Below the pieces are notes generated by a model. It saw nothing but the letters and a program-made list of their open reading frames with translations. It was not told the DNA's origin and ran no database searches. The translations under genes and the position numbers were made by a program. Shown here one piece after another: positions 1 through 9,700 of a DNA stretch of 64,000 nucleotides (the stretch's first letter is position 1; each line of letters begins with the position of its first letter). The stretch covers positions 3,782,001-3,846,000 of the forward strand of contig JANUWI010000001.1 of the NCBI GenBank assembly GCA_025504975.1. Reading direction: 5' to 3'. The DNA comes from Plenodomus lindquistii (taxonomy: Eukaryota; Ascomycota; Dothideomycetes; Pleosporales; Leptosphaeriaceae).

Positions 1-2089
1 TACTATATAGCTTTAAATAAAAAGCTTTACTAATAAATTAGTTTATACTATTTACCTATTAGACTATTTATATTTAGTAGGCTATATATATTATACCCTC
101 TACTATATATATATAACTCTCTACTATATAAATATAACTTTTTACTATATATATATATAATCTTTTACTATATATATATAACTTTCTACTACGCGTATAG
201 ACTAACTACATATTATTCTCTATACTTTTTTTATATACTTTTATTTTATCTAGTATAGATATTAAAATTAGTTAGTTTATACTTTAAATTATACTCTATT
301 ATATAGCTAAACTATATACTCTATATCTAGCTTCTAAAACTAGATATTAATTATCTAAATATACCTAGCCTCTATAGCTAGACTCTAACTATATTATCTA
401 CGTATAAAGCCTATAGATAATAATATTTTAAAAAACTATAAAATAGATGTTAAAATATATTATTATAGAACTCTAACTCTTATTATATAAATAAAAAAAA
501 TAAGTTAATAAAGTATAGTTAGTAATACTAATACCTATAGAATTTTTAATTATAGCTAGTAATTAGTAAAAATGTAGCCTAAGCGCCTACGCTAAAGTTT
601 TAGAAAAAACTTAGAATCTATAGAAGTATTAGTATTTAAAGGTTTGCTAGTAAAAAGCGTAATAATAAATACGTAGAATCTATATTAGTTATATAATTAT
701 AATATTAAACAGCTACTAAAATTAATAAGTAGGGCTATTTTAGCCTAAAGTACGTATAGACTAAGTATATAATTACAATCTAATAGTTATACTAAAATTA
801 GAAATTATAGAGTTTACTAACTATAAAATGCTTATATAGAGGGGGTTTAGTCTAAAAGAAGCTAGAAGCTTTTTTTAGACTAAACCCCTTTTTACCTATT
901 ACCTCTCTATAATATGCCTATTAATGCTTTTATATATAATAACTAACTATAACTCTAGTACTATAGTATTATTATCTCTATTAAATAACAGCCTATTAAT
1001 ATTAGTATAATATAATATAAATAGATTAGAAACCTACTTTTTAAATAGCGCTAAAAAACGCGTTCTAACTAGATAATCTAGTTTTTCTAAAAACGCGAAC
1101 TCTACAGGTAGCTCTAACTCCTCTATATAAGCTAAAAATAATAGCTCTATATTATAAGCTATTACCTGCGTATCTATATTATATTTCTTTACTATTATAG
1201 CCTACTATTCTACCTAAACTTATAAAAAAGTCTTTTTAATAAAATTATTCGCACCTTTTAGTAGTATGCTAAAAATGCTAATAGTACTAAAGTACTACTT
1301 AAATATATTCTACTACTTACTCTAATCTAAATACGTGCTAAACGCAATCTATTACTTAGAATTATTATTTTTAATTAGTAAACGTTCTAGGTTAGCTTAG
1401 TATATAGTTATAAATAAGTGCTTTTTTACTATTATTATATATTTATAACTACGTATTCTAGTACCTATTTTCCTCTATTAGATTTCTAATTTAAAGTAAC
1501 TAAACTTTTTATATAACTTGTCTATTTTCTAGTAATGTTGCAGATAATCTATAATACTATTAATAGCAGTTTTTTAGGCATTAAAGAACTTTTTTTTAAA
1601 CGTTTTAGTTTTAAGCGCTGTTAAACTAAGCTTATTAATAACCTCTAGATTATTTAGTTTAGTTATAAGCTGTGTCTGTAACTATACAGGCTGTAACTAA
1701 ATAAACTACTACTTTTTTTAAATACTAAGCAGTAACTACAAGCTTATAACGCCTATTTTTATAATAGCTATACTTTAAAAAAGCTTTTTTCTATAAAAAT
1801 TTTACTACTACTATATAGTAGCTATAGTATACTAGTTTTGTATATAGTCTATTACACTAATAGCTAAATCTATACTAATAAACCTTGCTACTGCATTTAC
1901 TCTAATACCTAGTAGTTTTTTTACTTAATTCTAATATTATTATTATTTAATTATAATTATTTAATTTAACTATGCTTTAACCTAGTTTTTATTACTTACT
2001 ATAGTCTATATAAACGCTTTATTTAGTTTTTTAACTAAACTTTTTTATACCTATATTATAGTCTTTTTTTTATATAGGCGTTTTCTAGA
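1..2089. repeat. AT-rich RIP-mutated subtelomeric arm, distal left block
   Basis: This stretch is almost pure A/T with residual C and G mostly in GC, CG, CT and AG steps. CA and TG dinucleotides are nearly absent, the signature of CpA-to-TpA RIP. No open frame of gene size survives on either strand. It is the inverted counterpart of about 30,425-32,740 in the right arm. A short hairpin element lies at 842-888. The first ~200 bases hold imperfect TATATA/CTACTATATA repeats, mirrored around 32,520-32,650. No coding function can be read. Confidence 0.85.
842..888. repeat. Short palindromic element, copy A (left arm)
   Basis: Near-perfect inverted repeat: a 22-base arm starting GGGGTTTAGTCTAAAAGAAG, a three-base loop, and the complementary arm with one mismatch. 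It belongs to a recurring family in both AT-rich arms (half-site core GGTTTTAGCCTARAGAAGCT). Its positional counterpart in the right arm is 31,625-31,670. Confidence 0.75.
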
Positions 2090-2091
2090 TA

Positions 2092-2137
2092 ACGTATTCC
2101 ACCAGCGAGCCGGTCAACCCAGCGAGCCGGTCAAAAT
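2092..2137. repeat. Left terminal inverted repeat of the pogo element
   Basis: 46-bp TIR, perfect match to the reverse complement of 3,893-3,938. It contains the direct repeat CCAGCGAGCCGGTCAA at 2,102-2,117 and 2,119-2,134, likely transposase binding sites by analogy with Pot2/Fot1. Confidence 0.93.
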
Positions 2138-2171
2138 CTGCCAAGCCTTGTACTTATCCCATCGCCCTACC

Positions 2172-3866
2172 ATGGACCAACAACGTCGCGAGCTGCTAAT
2201 ACAGAACGAAGGGAGAATACAGCTTGCTATCCAAGCCTACGAAGCCGGCCAATTTAAGAGCCATCGAGCTGCAGCTGCAGCTTTCAGCGTCAATCAACGC
2301 AGGCTCTCTGAACGGATTAACGGAATCACTCCACGCTCCCAAACTCGACCTAACTGCCAGAAACTCACTGCCACCGAAGAGCAGACGATTGTCCGATATA
2401 TTCTCAACCTTGATTCGCGAGGGTTTGCCCCCCGGCTGTGCGAGGTGGAAGATATGGCCAATAAGATACTAGGGGTACGCGACGGGACACCGGTGGGCAA
2501 GCACTGGGCTGAGCGCTTCGTGACGCGCTCCGGCGAGCTCAAGATGGCTTTCAATCGAGCAAAGGATAGGCAGAGGATAAGGCAGGAGGATCCAGAGATC
2601 ATTGGCGCGTGGTTCAAGCTCGTGGATGAGACAAAAGCCAAGTACGGTGTCCAGGACAACGACGTCCACAACTTCGACGAGACTGGCTTCCAGATGGGCG
2701 TAATTGGGTCTATGAAAGTCGTCACAGGCTCTGAGAGACGTAATCGGCCAGACCTCATCCAGCCGGGCGATCGTGAGTGGGTTACCGTTATCCAGAGCAT
2801 ATGCGCCTCGGGGGATGCAACCCCGCCTTTTATTATCTACAAAGGACGTGTACACATCTCTGCGTGGTACGAGGAGGCCAGTATCCCTCACAACTGGAAA
2901 CTCTCAGTCTCTGAGAACGGCTGGACAAATAACGCGCTTGGGCTGGAGTGGTTGAAGCACTTTGACGCGCATACAAAGGCGCAAAAGGTGGGGGTATACC
3001 GGTTGCTGATCTTGGACGGCCACGAGAGCCACCTCAACCAAGAGTTTAAGGACTACTGCGTGGAGAACAAGATCCTAACACTCTGTATGCCCCCCCATTC
3101 ATCCCACATCCTCCAGCCACTTGATGTGGTGTGTTTCTCGCCGTTGAAGCGCAAGTACTCCCAGCGCGTGCGAGACTTGGCACGCCGACGCGTCTTCCAC
3201 ATCAACAAGGAAGGCTTCCTCCCAGCCTTCAAAGACGCGTTTTTTGACGTGTTTACGGTTGACAACTGTCGAAAGGCCTTTGAGGCATCAGGGCTAGTCC
3301 CTACCAACGCGCAGGTAGTGTTGGATCGCCTTGAGGTGCGGTTACGTACCCCACCTCAACCCTCCCCTCCGGCAAACCCATGGCAATCGAAGACTCCAAG
3401 CAATACTCATGAATTTGGGTCTCAGTCAAAGCTCGTACGCGAGTCCTTTACTCGGTCGCCTGTAACTGCACAAGCTGGCTTCTCACAGCTCGTGAAAGGG
3501 GCTGAACTAATGCTGCACCAAAACGCTCTTCTTCAAGCCCGTAACCACGAGCTTGAGGAGCAATTGGCGGAGATGACAAAGAGGAAGGGGCGTAAAAGAA
3601 AGAGGATCCAGCAAGGAGGTACTCTTGAGTACGGTGCCGGGTCGCAGGCTGCTACAGCCTCAACTGCGGCGCCTGCTCCATCAAAACGTGCGCGTGGTGG
3701 TGGTGGTCAAGCACCTGCTCAACCAGGTGTCCGACGCTGTGGCAATTGTGGAGGGACTGGGCACAACGCTCGTACGTGCCAGAAAGGTTCAGAAAGTACT
3801 TCTGAATCAGATGCGAGCTCTATAGCGGTAGAGTCAGATGTTGATAGTAATAATAATGACGATTGA
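2172..3866 (+). CDS. Pogo/Fot1-family DDE transposase
   Basis: Single-exon frame of 564 residues from the ATG at 2,172, inside the TIRs. The N-terminus has a psq-type helix-turn-helix region (about residues 10-60, including SHRAAAAAFSVNQRRLSERI), followed by a CENP-B-like DNA-binding region (about 70-135). The DDE catalytic core shows NFDETGF, then ILDGHESH, then HSSHILQPLDV, the three acidic blocks of the pogo superfamily. The C-terminus has a leucine/glutamate-rich coiled segment, a basic stretch (KRKGRKRKR-like) and a CCHC zinc knuckle (CGNCGGTGHNARTC) before an acidic tail. The enzyme would cut and paste the surrounding element at TA sites. The frame is intact with no stops, so it may be active. 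A TTG upstream at 2,148 is open but the ATG is the natural start. Confidence 0.93.
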   Translation: MDQQRRELLIQNEGRIQLAIQAYEAGQFKSHRAAAAAFSVNQRRLSERINGITPRSQTRPNCQKLTATEEQTIVRYILNLDSRGFAPRLCEVEDMANKILGVRDGTPVGKHWAERFVTRSGELKMAFNRAKDRQRIRQEDPEIIGAWFKLVDETKAKYGVQDNDVHNFDETGFQMGVIGSMKVVTGSERRNRPDLIQPGDREWVTVIQSICASGDATPPFIIYKGRVHISAWYEEASIPHNWKLSVSENGWTNNALGLEWLKHFDAHTKAQKVGVYRLLILDGHESHLNQEFKDYCVENKILTLCMPPHSSHILQPLDVVCFSPLKRKYSQRVRDLARRRVFHINKEGFLPAFKDAFFDVFTVDNCRKAFEASGLVPTNAQVVLDRLEVRLRTPPQPSPPANPWQSKTPSNTHEFGSQSKLVRESFTRSPVTAQAGFSQLVKGAELMLHQNALLQARNHELEEQLAEMTKRKGRKRKRIQQGGTLEYGAGSQAATASTAAPAPSKRARGGGGQAPAQPGVRRCGNCGGTGHNARTCQKGSESTSESDASSIAVESDVDSNNNDD

Positions 3867-3892
3867 AAACTTGGTGTTCATGATGCCAAGCT

Positions 3893-3938
3893 ATTTTGAC
3901 CGGCTCGCTGGGTTGACCGGCTCGCTGGTGGAATACGT
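3893..3938. repeat. Right terminal inverted repeat of the pogo element
   Basis: Reverse complement of 2,092-2,137, including the doubled 16-bp internal direct repeat. It is followed by the duplicated TA at 3,939-3,940. Confidence 0.93.
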
Positions 3939-3940
3939 TA

Positions 3941-4740
3941 ACGTGTTTTTATTAATATCTTCTATATTATTATCTACGTTTTTAATAATTTTTAAAGAAT
4001 TATTATAGAAGTGCTGTACAGCTTTAAGCACTTTCTAATAGTTTATATATTTATAAATATATTGTAACGCGTTTTTAATTATTAAAGTAAAAAATACCTC
4101 TATTAGTTTATAATTATTAGGTACCTCTATAAAAAAAGTACACTTTTTTTTACTTAGAACTTTGTGCGCTATTAGAACTAGGTCGCGCTATTAATAATCT
4201 TTAGAAATATTATCTAGTATAATTAGTAGCATAATAGAAGTAGGCATAGTAAAAGTAAAAAAAAGATATAAAAAAGAAATAACGCGTAGAAACTATAATA
4301 ATTAGTAGAAAATAGCTATTTAGCATGCACGTAATCTGCTTATACTAGACTGTATAATATAATTTTAGCCTATTTTTCTTTAATTATAATTCTATAAGCT
4401 AATCTAAATTCTCTCTAGCACAGTATACGTTATATACTTTAGTAAAATAAGCTATAATTATAATCTAGTAAGCTAGTTTAAATCTAACTTAGCCTATAAA
4501 AGATACTTTATAAAATTAGTATATTTATACTTAAATTAATAGTATACTATAACTAGACTATAATTATTACTACTTACCTCTAAGCTTTAAATTTATTCTA
4601 TAATAAATTTATATACTATATTACACATCTAAATTAATACTTAATATAAAGTAGTTATCTGCCTATACTACTAATACTGCCTAAACCTAGCTAGTATTAT
4701 AGACTATTTTACTATAAAATATAGTAGCTATACTATAATA
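3941..4740. repeat. AT-rich RIP-mutated arm between the two transposons
   Basis: Strongly AT-rich with CA/TG almost missing and no usable frame. It is the inverted counterpart of about 29,622-30,421 in the right arm, differing mostly by C/T and G/A changes. I see no gene, RNA or regulatory feature in it. Confidence 0.85.
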
Positions 4741-4745
4741 ACTAA

Positions 4746-5163
4746 TGTGACAAAGCCACATCCTATTACAACGACGACCCTCAGCCACAGGAGCCCCCTC
4801 GTGAGCCACCCCCATCTTTCCCCATACAAGCTTACCAAAGATGGGAGACTATACCGACCTCTACCCGAACCACCTCCGTACCGTACCCAGTCCAGATCCT
4901 ACAAGAATCCCTACCCCACTGTTACCTACGTGCCAACACAGCAGAGGAAAGGAGAGAACCCCGTAAGGGCCCAGAACTACCACTGAGTCCTACTCTATAT
5001 AGCTTGCTTCCTTGATAGAACTGTAGAGGCATGATTTTCTTGTCCTTTCGTACAAGGCCTATAAGAATATGATTTGTTTGGCTTCTTGATCCGCGCGCAC
5101 TCCCATATGCCCTTAGAGCAGATTCGGACGCCTTTCGGCACCTCATGTTCTTGAGCCGTTACA
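4746..5163 (+). repeat. 5' LTR of the Ty3 element
   Basis: 418-bp direct repeat of 11,839-12,256, starting TGTGACAAAG and ending GAGCCGTTACA. A TATA-like CTATATAG near 4,992-5,000 is a plausible promoter element. Short open frames inside it are only by-products of base composition. Confidence 0.95.
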
Positions 5164-5486
5164 TTACAAGAAAATCATCCCCCTGCCGGTGACGGCCTAT
5201 ACAATATCGCCAATTTGTTTGAAAGGATTACTCGAATCCCTCCAGTCGACCAGCCCCCGAGCCCTCCCCGGTCCCGGCCCTGATTGACGCCGATAGATCT
5301 ATCAACAATCCCAAGACTGGATCCCAGAGATCTCCAGTCGACCGAAGCCTATAGGTTTGGACTTCCGTAGCATCACCAGCTCGGATTACCTTCGGAAAAG
5401 TCGCGTCGGATAGCGCCAAGGTAGAGACTCGGAGACTACCAATAACCTAGCAGGATCGGAGGCAAAGCCGATACCTGTCCCCATCA
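5164..5486 (+). other. Ty3 leader between 5' LTR and gag
   Basis: This 323-bp untranslated leader should contain the primer-binding site, but the bases right after the LTR (TTACAAGAAAATCATCC) do not begin with TGG, the usual complement of a tRNA CCA end. The element may use self-priming or an internal tRNA region. No coding feature is supported. Confidence 0.6.
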
Positions 5487-6761
5487 ATGGACAACGAATC
5501 CCGCTCCTCGAGAAACAAAGGGAAACAACCAGCCTTTGCAGAAGGCCTACAAACTCATCGAATGTCTGAAATACGGAAGACGACCGATGCCAGCCAATCG
5601 GAGGATAATCAGAGTCGGACAGAAGCCGGACCCACTTCGGCGGAACCTAGGAATCCACCAACCGTGACCCCTGACAACGCTGCAGAAATAATAGCCCAGC
5701 TGCGCGCTGAGTTGGCAGCTCTGCAGGCCAAAACGAAACCTGTCAAGGGAAGGAAACCTCGCCCGACCCCGCTCCCGGACTCGCCCCTGTCCTCCACCGA
5801 AAACCTTCAGACTCATCAACGTCGCCAGTCGACTAGATTACCTTCTGAAGCCCCTTCTTATATCCTTGAGAAGCCACGTTTATCAGAGCGTACCCCTCCC
5901 ATCTCTGAACTGTCAGATGGGAAGGACCCCACCTACAGACAATGGAAGGCTTCGATACTGGATCGACTCGAGATCAACAGTGACCACTACCGTTCCGAGC
6001 GTGCCCGCATGGCACTAGTCTGGGGCAGTACTTCCGGTCTAGCTAAAGAGTATCTCGAGCCCCGATACCTGTCCGATAACGAAGCCGACCACTTCTTCTC
6101 CGTAGAAGCCATGATAGCCACGCTCAATGGATACTTCATCACGGGCAACGAACAAGCTGAGGCACGCAATGCCTTTGACCAACTACACATGGAGAAGAAC
6201 GAAACTTTCCCTGCTTTCAAAGCCCGTTTCTTAAGCCATGCCGTGAAAGGACGCGTACCACATACGGAATGGATTCACTACATGTGGGTGAAGATAACTC
6301 CTAGCCTGCGTATTCCTAGTCAAGGGTTCAAGCATACCTGGAACGACTCCTTTCCGGATATGATAGAGCACCTCACTGCCTTTGATATGGAAAGAAGAAC
6401 CTACCCAAGGGATACACATCATCAGAACTCTTCTTACAATGGTACTACCAAGTCCCAAGCCAGGACCACAGTACGACCCAGTTCGGATACCCTTCGGAGA
6501 GAGACCTCGGGAAACACAGCACCGTACACGGCTCCCCGAACCTTCCCACGATCCACTACAGTACCCCCACAGCGAGCGACAGCTACCCCAGCTCCCGAAA
6601 AGGCACCGGGTAACTGCTACAACTGTGGCAAACCAGGACACTACGCCAATGAATGTCCATTGCCACGGGTAAGAGAAATTGCGATCGAAGATTACTCTGA
6701 CCAATATCACGACGCTGCCGAAGTACTGGACCCGGAGGAAGATCGGACGGGAAACGAGTAG
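5487..6761 (+). CDS. gag: Ty3 element Gag
   Basis: A 424-residue capsid/nucleocapsid protein from the ATG at 5,487. The N-terminal ~130 residues are low-complexity and charged, with a short heptad-like stretch (AAEIIAQLRAELAALQAK). A retrotransposon gag capsid domain follows (about 145-290, with the typical W/Y-rich YRQWKASI start and the FDQLHMEKNETFPAFKARF block). A CCHC zinc knuckle CYNCGKPGHYANEC starts near residue 378. Gag packages the genomic RNA into virus-like particles. The stop at 6,759-6,761 lies 3 nt beyond a -1 slippery heptamer, so a fraction of ribosomes should continue into pol. The reading frame is intact. Confidence 0.93.
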   Translation: MDNESRSSRNKGKQPAFAEGLQTHRMSEIRKTTDASQSEDNQSRTEAGPTSAEPRNPPTVTPDNAAEIIAQLRAELAALQAKTKPVKGRKPRPTPLPDSPLSSTENLQTHQRRQSTRLPSEAPSYILEKPRLSERTPPISELSDGKDPTYRQWKASILDRLEINSDHYRSERARMALVWGSTSGLAKEYLEPRYLSDNEADHFFSVEAMIATLNGYFITGNEQAEARNAFDQLHMEKNETFPAFKARFLSHAVKGRVPHTEWIHYMWVKITPSLRIPSQGFKHTWNDSFPDMIEHLTAFDMERRTYPRDTHHQNSSYNGTTKSQARTTVRPSSDTLRRETSGNTAPYTAPRTFPRSTTVPPQRATATPAPEKAPGNCYNCGKPGHYANECPLPRVREIAIEDYSDQYHDAAEVLDPEEDRTGNE

Positions 6762-6787
6762 TCCCGAGAGCATCACGCTACTCGGGA
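6749..6787 (+). promoter_or_regulatory. -1 ribosomal frameshift signal (GGGAAAC + hairpin)
   Basis: The heptamer G GGA AAC (6,749-6,755) is set in the gag frame exactly as X XXY YYZ. After a 6-nt spacer comes a stem TCCCGAG (6,762-6,768) with CTCGGGA (6,781-6,787). It is extended inside by AGC/GCT with one bulged A, leaving a 5-nt loop. Pol lies in the -1 frame and is open from 6,614. This is the canonical layout for -1 programmed frameshifting. Efficiency cannot be judged from sequence. Confidence 0.85.
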
Positions 6788-9700
6788 TTAAGTCGAAAGT
6801 ATGACCTGTCAAACCTCAATCTCTCAAAGCTATTTCAAGGTCCCCATTTCCTCGTATCCACTGTTTTGTGCAACCTAGGCGTAGGTGTGAAACTACTGTC
6901 GCTCATTGATACCGGCGCCCAAGGATATCTCTTTTTGAATTCACGCATTGTTTCTTCTTTATCTTCTTCACTTCGAACCAAGGTCCGAAAACTACCCTAC
7001 CCGGTAACGGTTAGAGGGTTCAAGGACCAAATCTCTTCACCAGTTGTAGAATATATCCGTCTCCACATGATTGTAGACGGACGAAAGATTCTGAACTGTC
7101 CATTCGCTATACTCGATCTAGGAGCTCAGGATGTGATCATTGGGATGCAATGGTTGAAAAGGTTCAAGATCCTACTAGATACGGATAGGTCCCGGTTACA
7201 GTGGCCAGCCACTTACCCCAAAACCTATATCCCCACTCCCCCAATTCTCATGCAACTCCATCAAAGAACACCAAAGGAGCACGTCGCTCTTGACATCAAG
7301 AGACGAGACGCCCTATGGGAAAAGGAGTCGTATCGGGAGACTAGTAGCCCACACCCCTCAATCAATCGCATTCGTGGAATTTTCAAAGCCCCACGATACC
7401 GGGACATCCCTCCGGAGATCCGAAAACCGGACCCGCCCCGAAAGCCCTTTGAAACCCCTCCTGGTCCCCGAGTCGCCATCATTTCCGCCAATGCCTTCCA
7501 TTTCAACATGAAAAAGAAAGAAAATGAGTTCTTCACTACCAGTCTGTACGAGATCGACCGGATCCTCGAGGACTACGACAGGGAGGACGTTCAAGAAAAT
7601 GACCGTTTGATCCGGGACCAACTCCCCCCCTGCTACCAGCAGTATCGGGACGTATTCAGTTTGTTAGCTGCAGAGGAACTACCGGAACACCGACCGTATG
7701 ACCACAAGATCATCCTGAACGAACCTCTACCCAACAACTTCAGCCCCCTGTACAAGCAAAACACCGAGGACTTAGAAGCTGTCAAGAAGTACGTCCAGGA
7801 GAACTTACGGAAGGGATTCATAGAGACTAGTCACAGCCCCTTCGCTTCCCCCATTCTCTGTGTCCGCAAACCCAACAAGTCGCTCCGTATCTGTATTGAC
7901 TACCGAAAGCTCAACCAGCTCACCCGAAAGGACGCCTACCCGATTCCGAGGATAGACGACTTACTGATCCGCCCAAGCAAGGCCAAGATCTTCACCAAGT
8001 TTGATATTCGAGCAGCCTTTAACAAAATCCGCATGGATCCAGAGTCCGAGGAATACACTACCTTCCGTACCCGCTACGGATCATACAAGTGCAAAGTACT
8101 CCCCTTCGGTCTCTGCAATGGCCCCTCCACCTATCAAAGGTACATGAACGATGTGCTCATAGATTACTTGGATGATTTCTGTATCGCCTACTTAGATGAT
8201 ATCCTTATCTACTCCGAAGACGTCCAGAGCCACCAACGACACGTCGAGCTCGTTCTAGAAAGACTACGAAAAGCAGGACTACAAGTAGCAATCAAGAAAA
8301 GCGAATTCCACGTTACTCGAACTAAGTATTTGGGATATATCCTGACCGACAAAGGAATAGAGGTAGATCCAGAAAAGGTGGAAGTACTCCATAACTGGGT
8401 CCGACCCACCACCGTAACAGGTGTCAAGTCTTTCCTAGGGTTCACCGGATTCTACAGACAATTCATCCCTGAATTCTCACGAGTAGCCAAGCCCATGATA
8501 GCCCTACAAAGTCCCTCAACCCCATTCGTATGGACTGATGATTGCCAAAACAGCTTCGAGAAGCTGAAGTCCTCGCTCCTAGCAATCCCAGTCCTGTGCC
8601 ACTTCAATCCCGATTACGATACGAAACTGGAAACCGACGCCTCGGACGGAGTAGTAGCCGGAATCATGTCTCAAAAACACCCGGACGGCAAATGGTACCC
8701 TGTAGCCTTCTACAGCAAAACACTCACGGGAGCAGAGCTTAATTGGGAGATACACGACAAAGAACTGTTTGCTATTGTCACCGCCTTCAAGAAATGGAAA
8801 GCCGAACTGACCTCGGTTCGGCACCGAGTCCAAGTGTACACCGATCATCGATCCTTGGAGTACTTTATGAGCACAAAGGTCCTGAATCAACGACAAGCCA
8901 ACTGGGCTGAGCTTATGGCCCCCTTCAACTTCCGAATCGAGTACACCCCGGGCAAAAGCAATGAGCGCGCAGACATCCTCAGTCGACGAGAACAAGACAT
9001 GAAGGATCTCAAAGTGGCCCAGCAAGACAATCGCTCCTTGGTCCTCCTTGACCCGGCTAGGTTACACGGCCGTATCAACTCCGAACTGGCAAAGCAATAC
9101 CTAGAGTCCTCCCTACAAACGACCATCGCTTCTCTCCAACCAACCCCAACGATGTCGCTAGATTCCTTGGAACTAACGGAAGCTCTGTTGAAGGAGAACC
9201 GACAGTCCTTTGAAAAGGAACGCTCTTCACTGCCCTCCCAGTATCGGATAGATAACGGACTTCTCCTCTATGGTGACCGCCTTTGCGTTCCCCCGGACTC
9301 CCTGCTCTGTACACGACTCATCAGAGAGGCACATGATCAAGTATCGACAGCCCATCCTAGCGCTACGAAAACTTACCAGTTGCTCGCACAACGATACCAC
9401 TGGAAAGGGATGGAAGCCACTTGCAAACGTTACGTGCGTAACTGCGTCGCCTGCCGAAGATCCCATCCGAGACAGACCCGAATCCAAGGGTTCCTCCACC
9501 CCTTGCCAATTCCGGAGAAACCCATGCAACATCTCACAATGGACTTCAAATCTTTCCCCAAAGACCGACACGGCTACGATCAGATCCTGGTAATCATTGA
9601 TCGACTCTCCAAGCAAGCGATCACGATACCGTGCCACAAGACAATAGACGCCCGAGGCCTTGCTCAACTGTTCATACAATGGGTATATCGGTTCGGACAC

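Larger units (their letters stand above)
2092..3938 (+). mobile_element. Intact pogo/Fot1-Pot2-like DNA transposon
   Basis: A 1,847-bp element with 46-bp terminal inverted repeats (2,092-2,137 and 3,893-3,938) starting ACGTATTCC. It is flanked by a TA duplication (2,090-2,091 and 3,939-3,940) and encodes one full-length transposase. Each TIR contains two copies of CCAGCGAGCCGGTCAA with a 17-bp period, the arrangement known for Pot2. Size, TIR length and TA target match the Fot1/Pot2 group. The right arm has the empty site at about 30,422-30,423, with a single TA between the same flanks. The element shows none of the RIP damage seen immediately outside it, so it inserted after the arm was mutated. 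Confidence 0.95.

Noticed and set aside
4747..5146. Short frames inside both LTRs (79 and 74 codons, repeated at 11,840-12,239)
   Set aside because: They are identical in both LTRs because the LTRs are identical. They start at GTG or run antisense, and have no family features.
6866..6868. TTG as an independent start for pol
   Set aside because: The pol frame is open well upstream and overlaps gag, and a slippery heptamer with hairpin sits just before the gag stop, so frameshifting explains it better.
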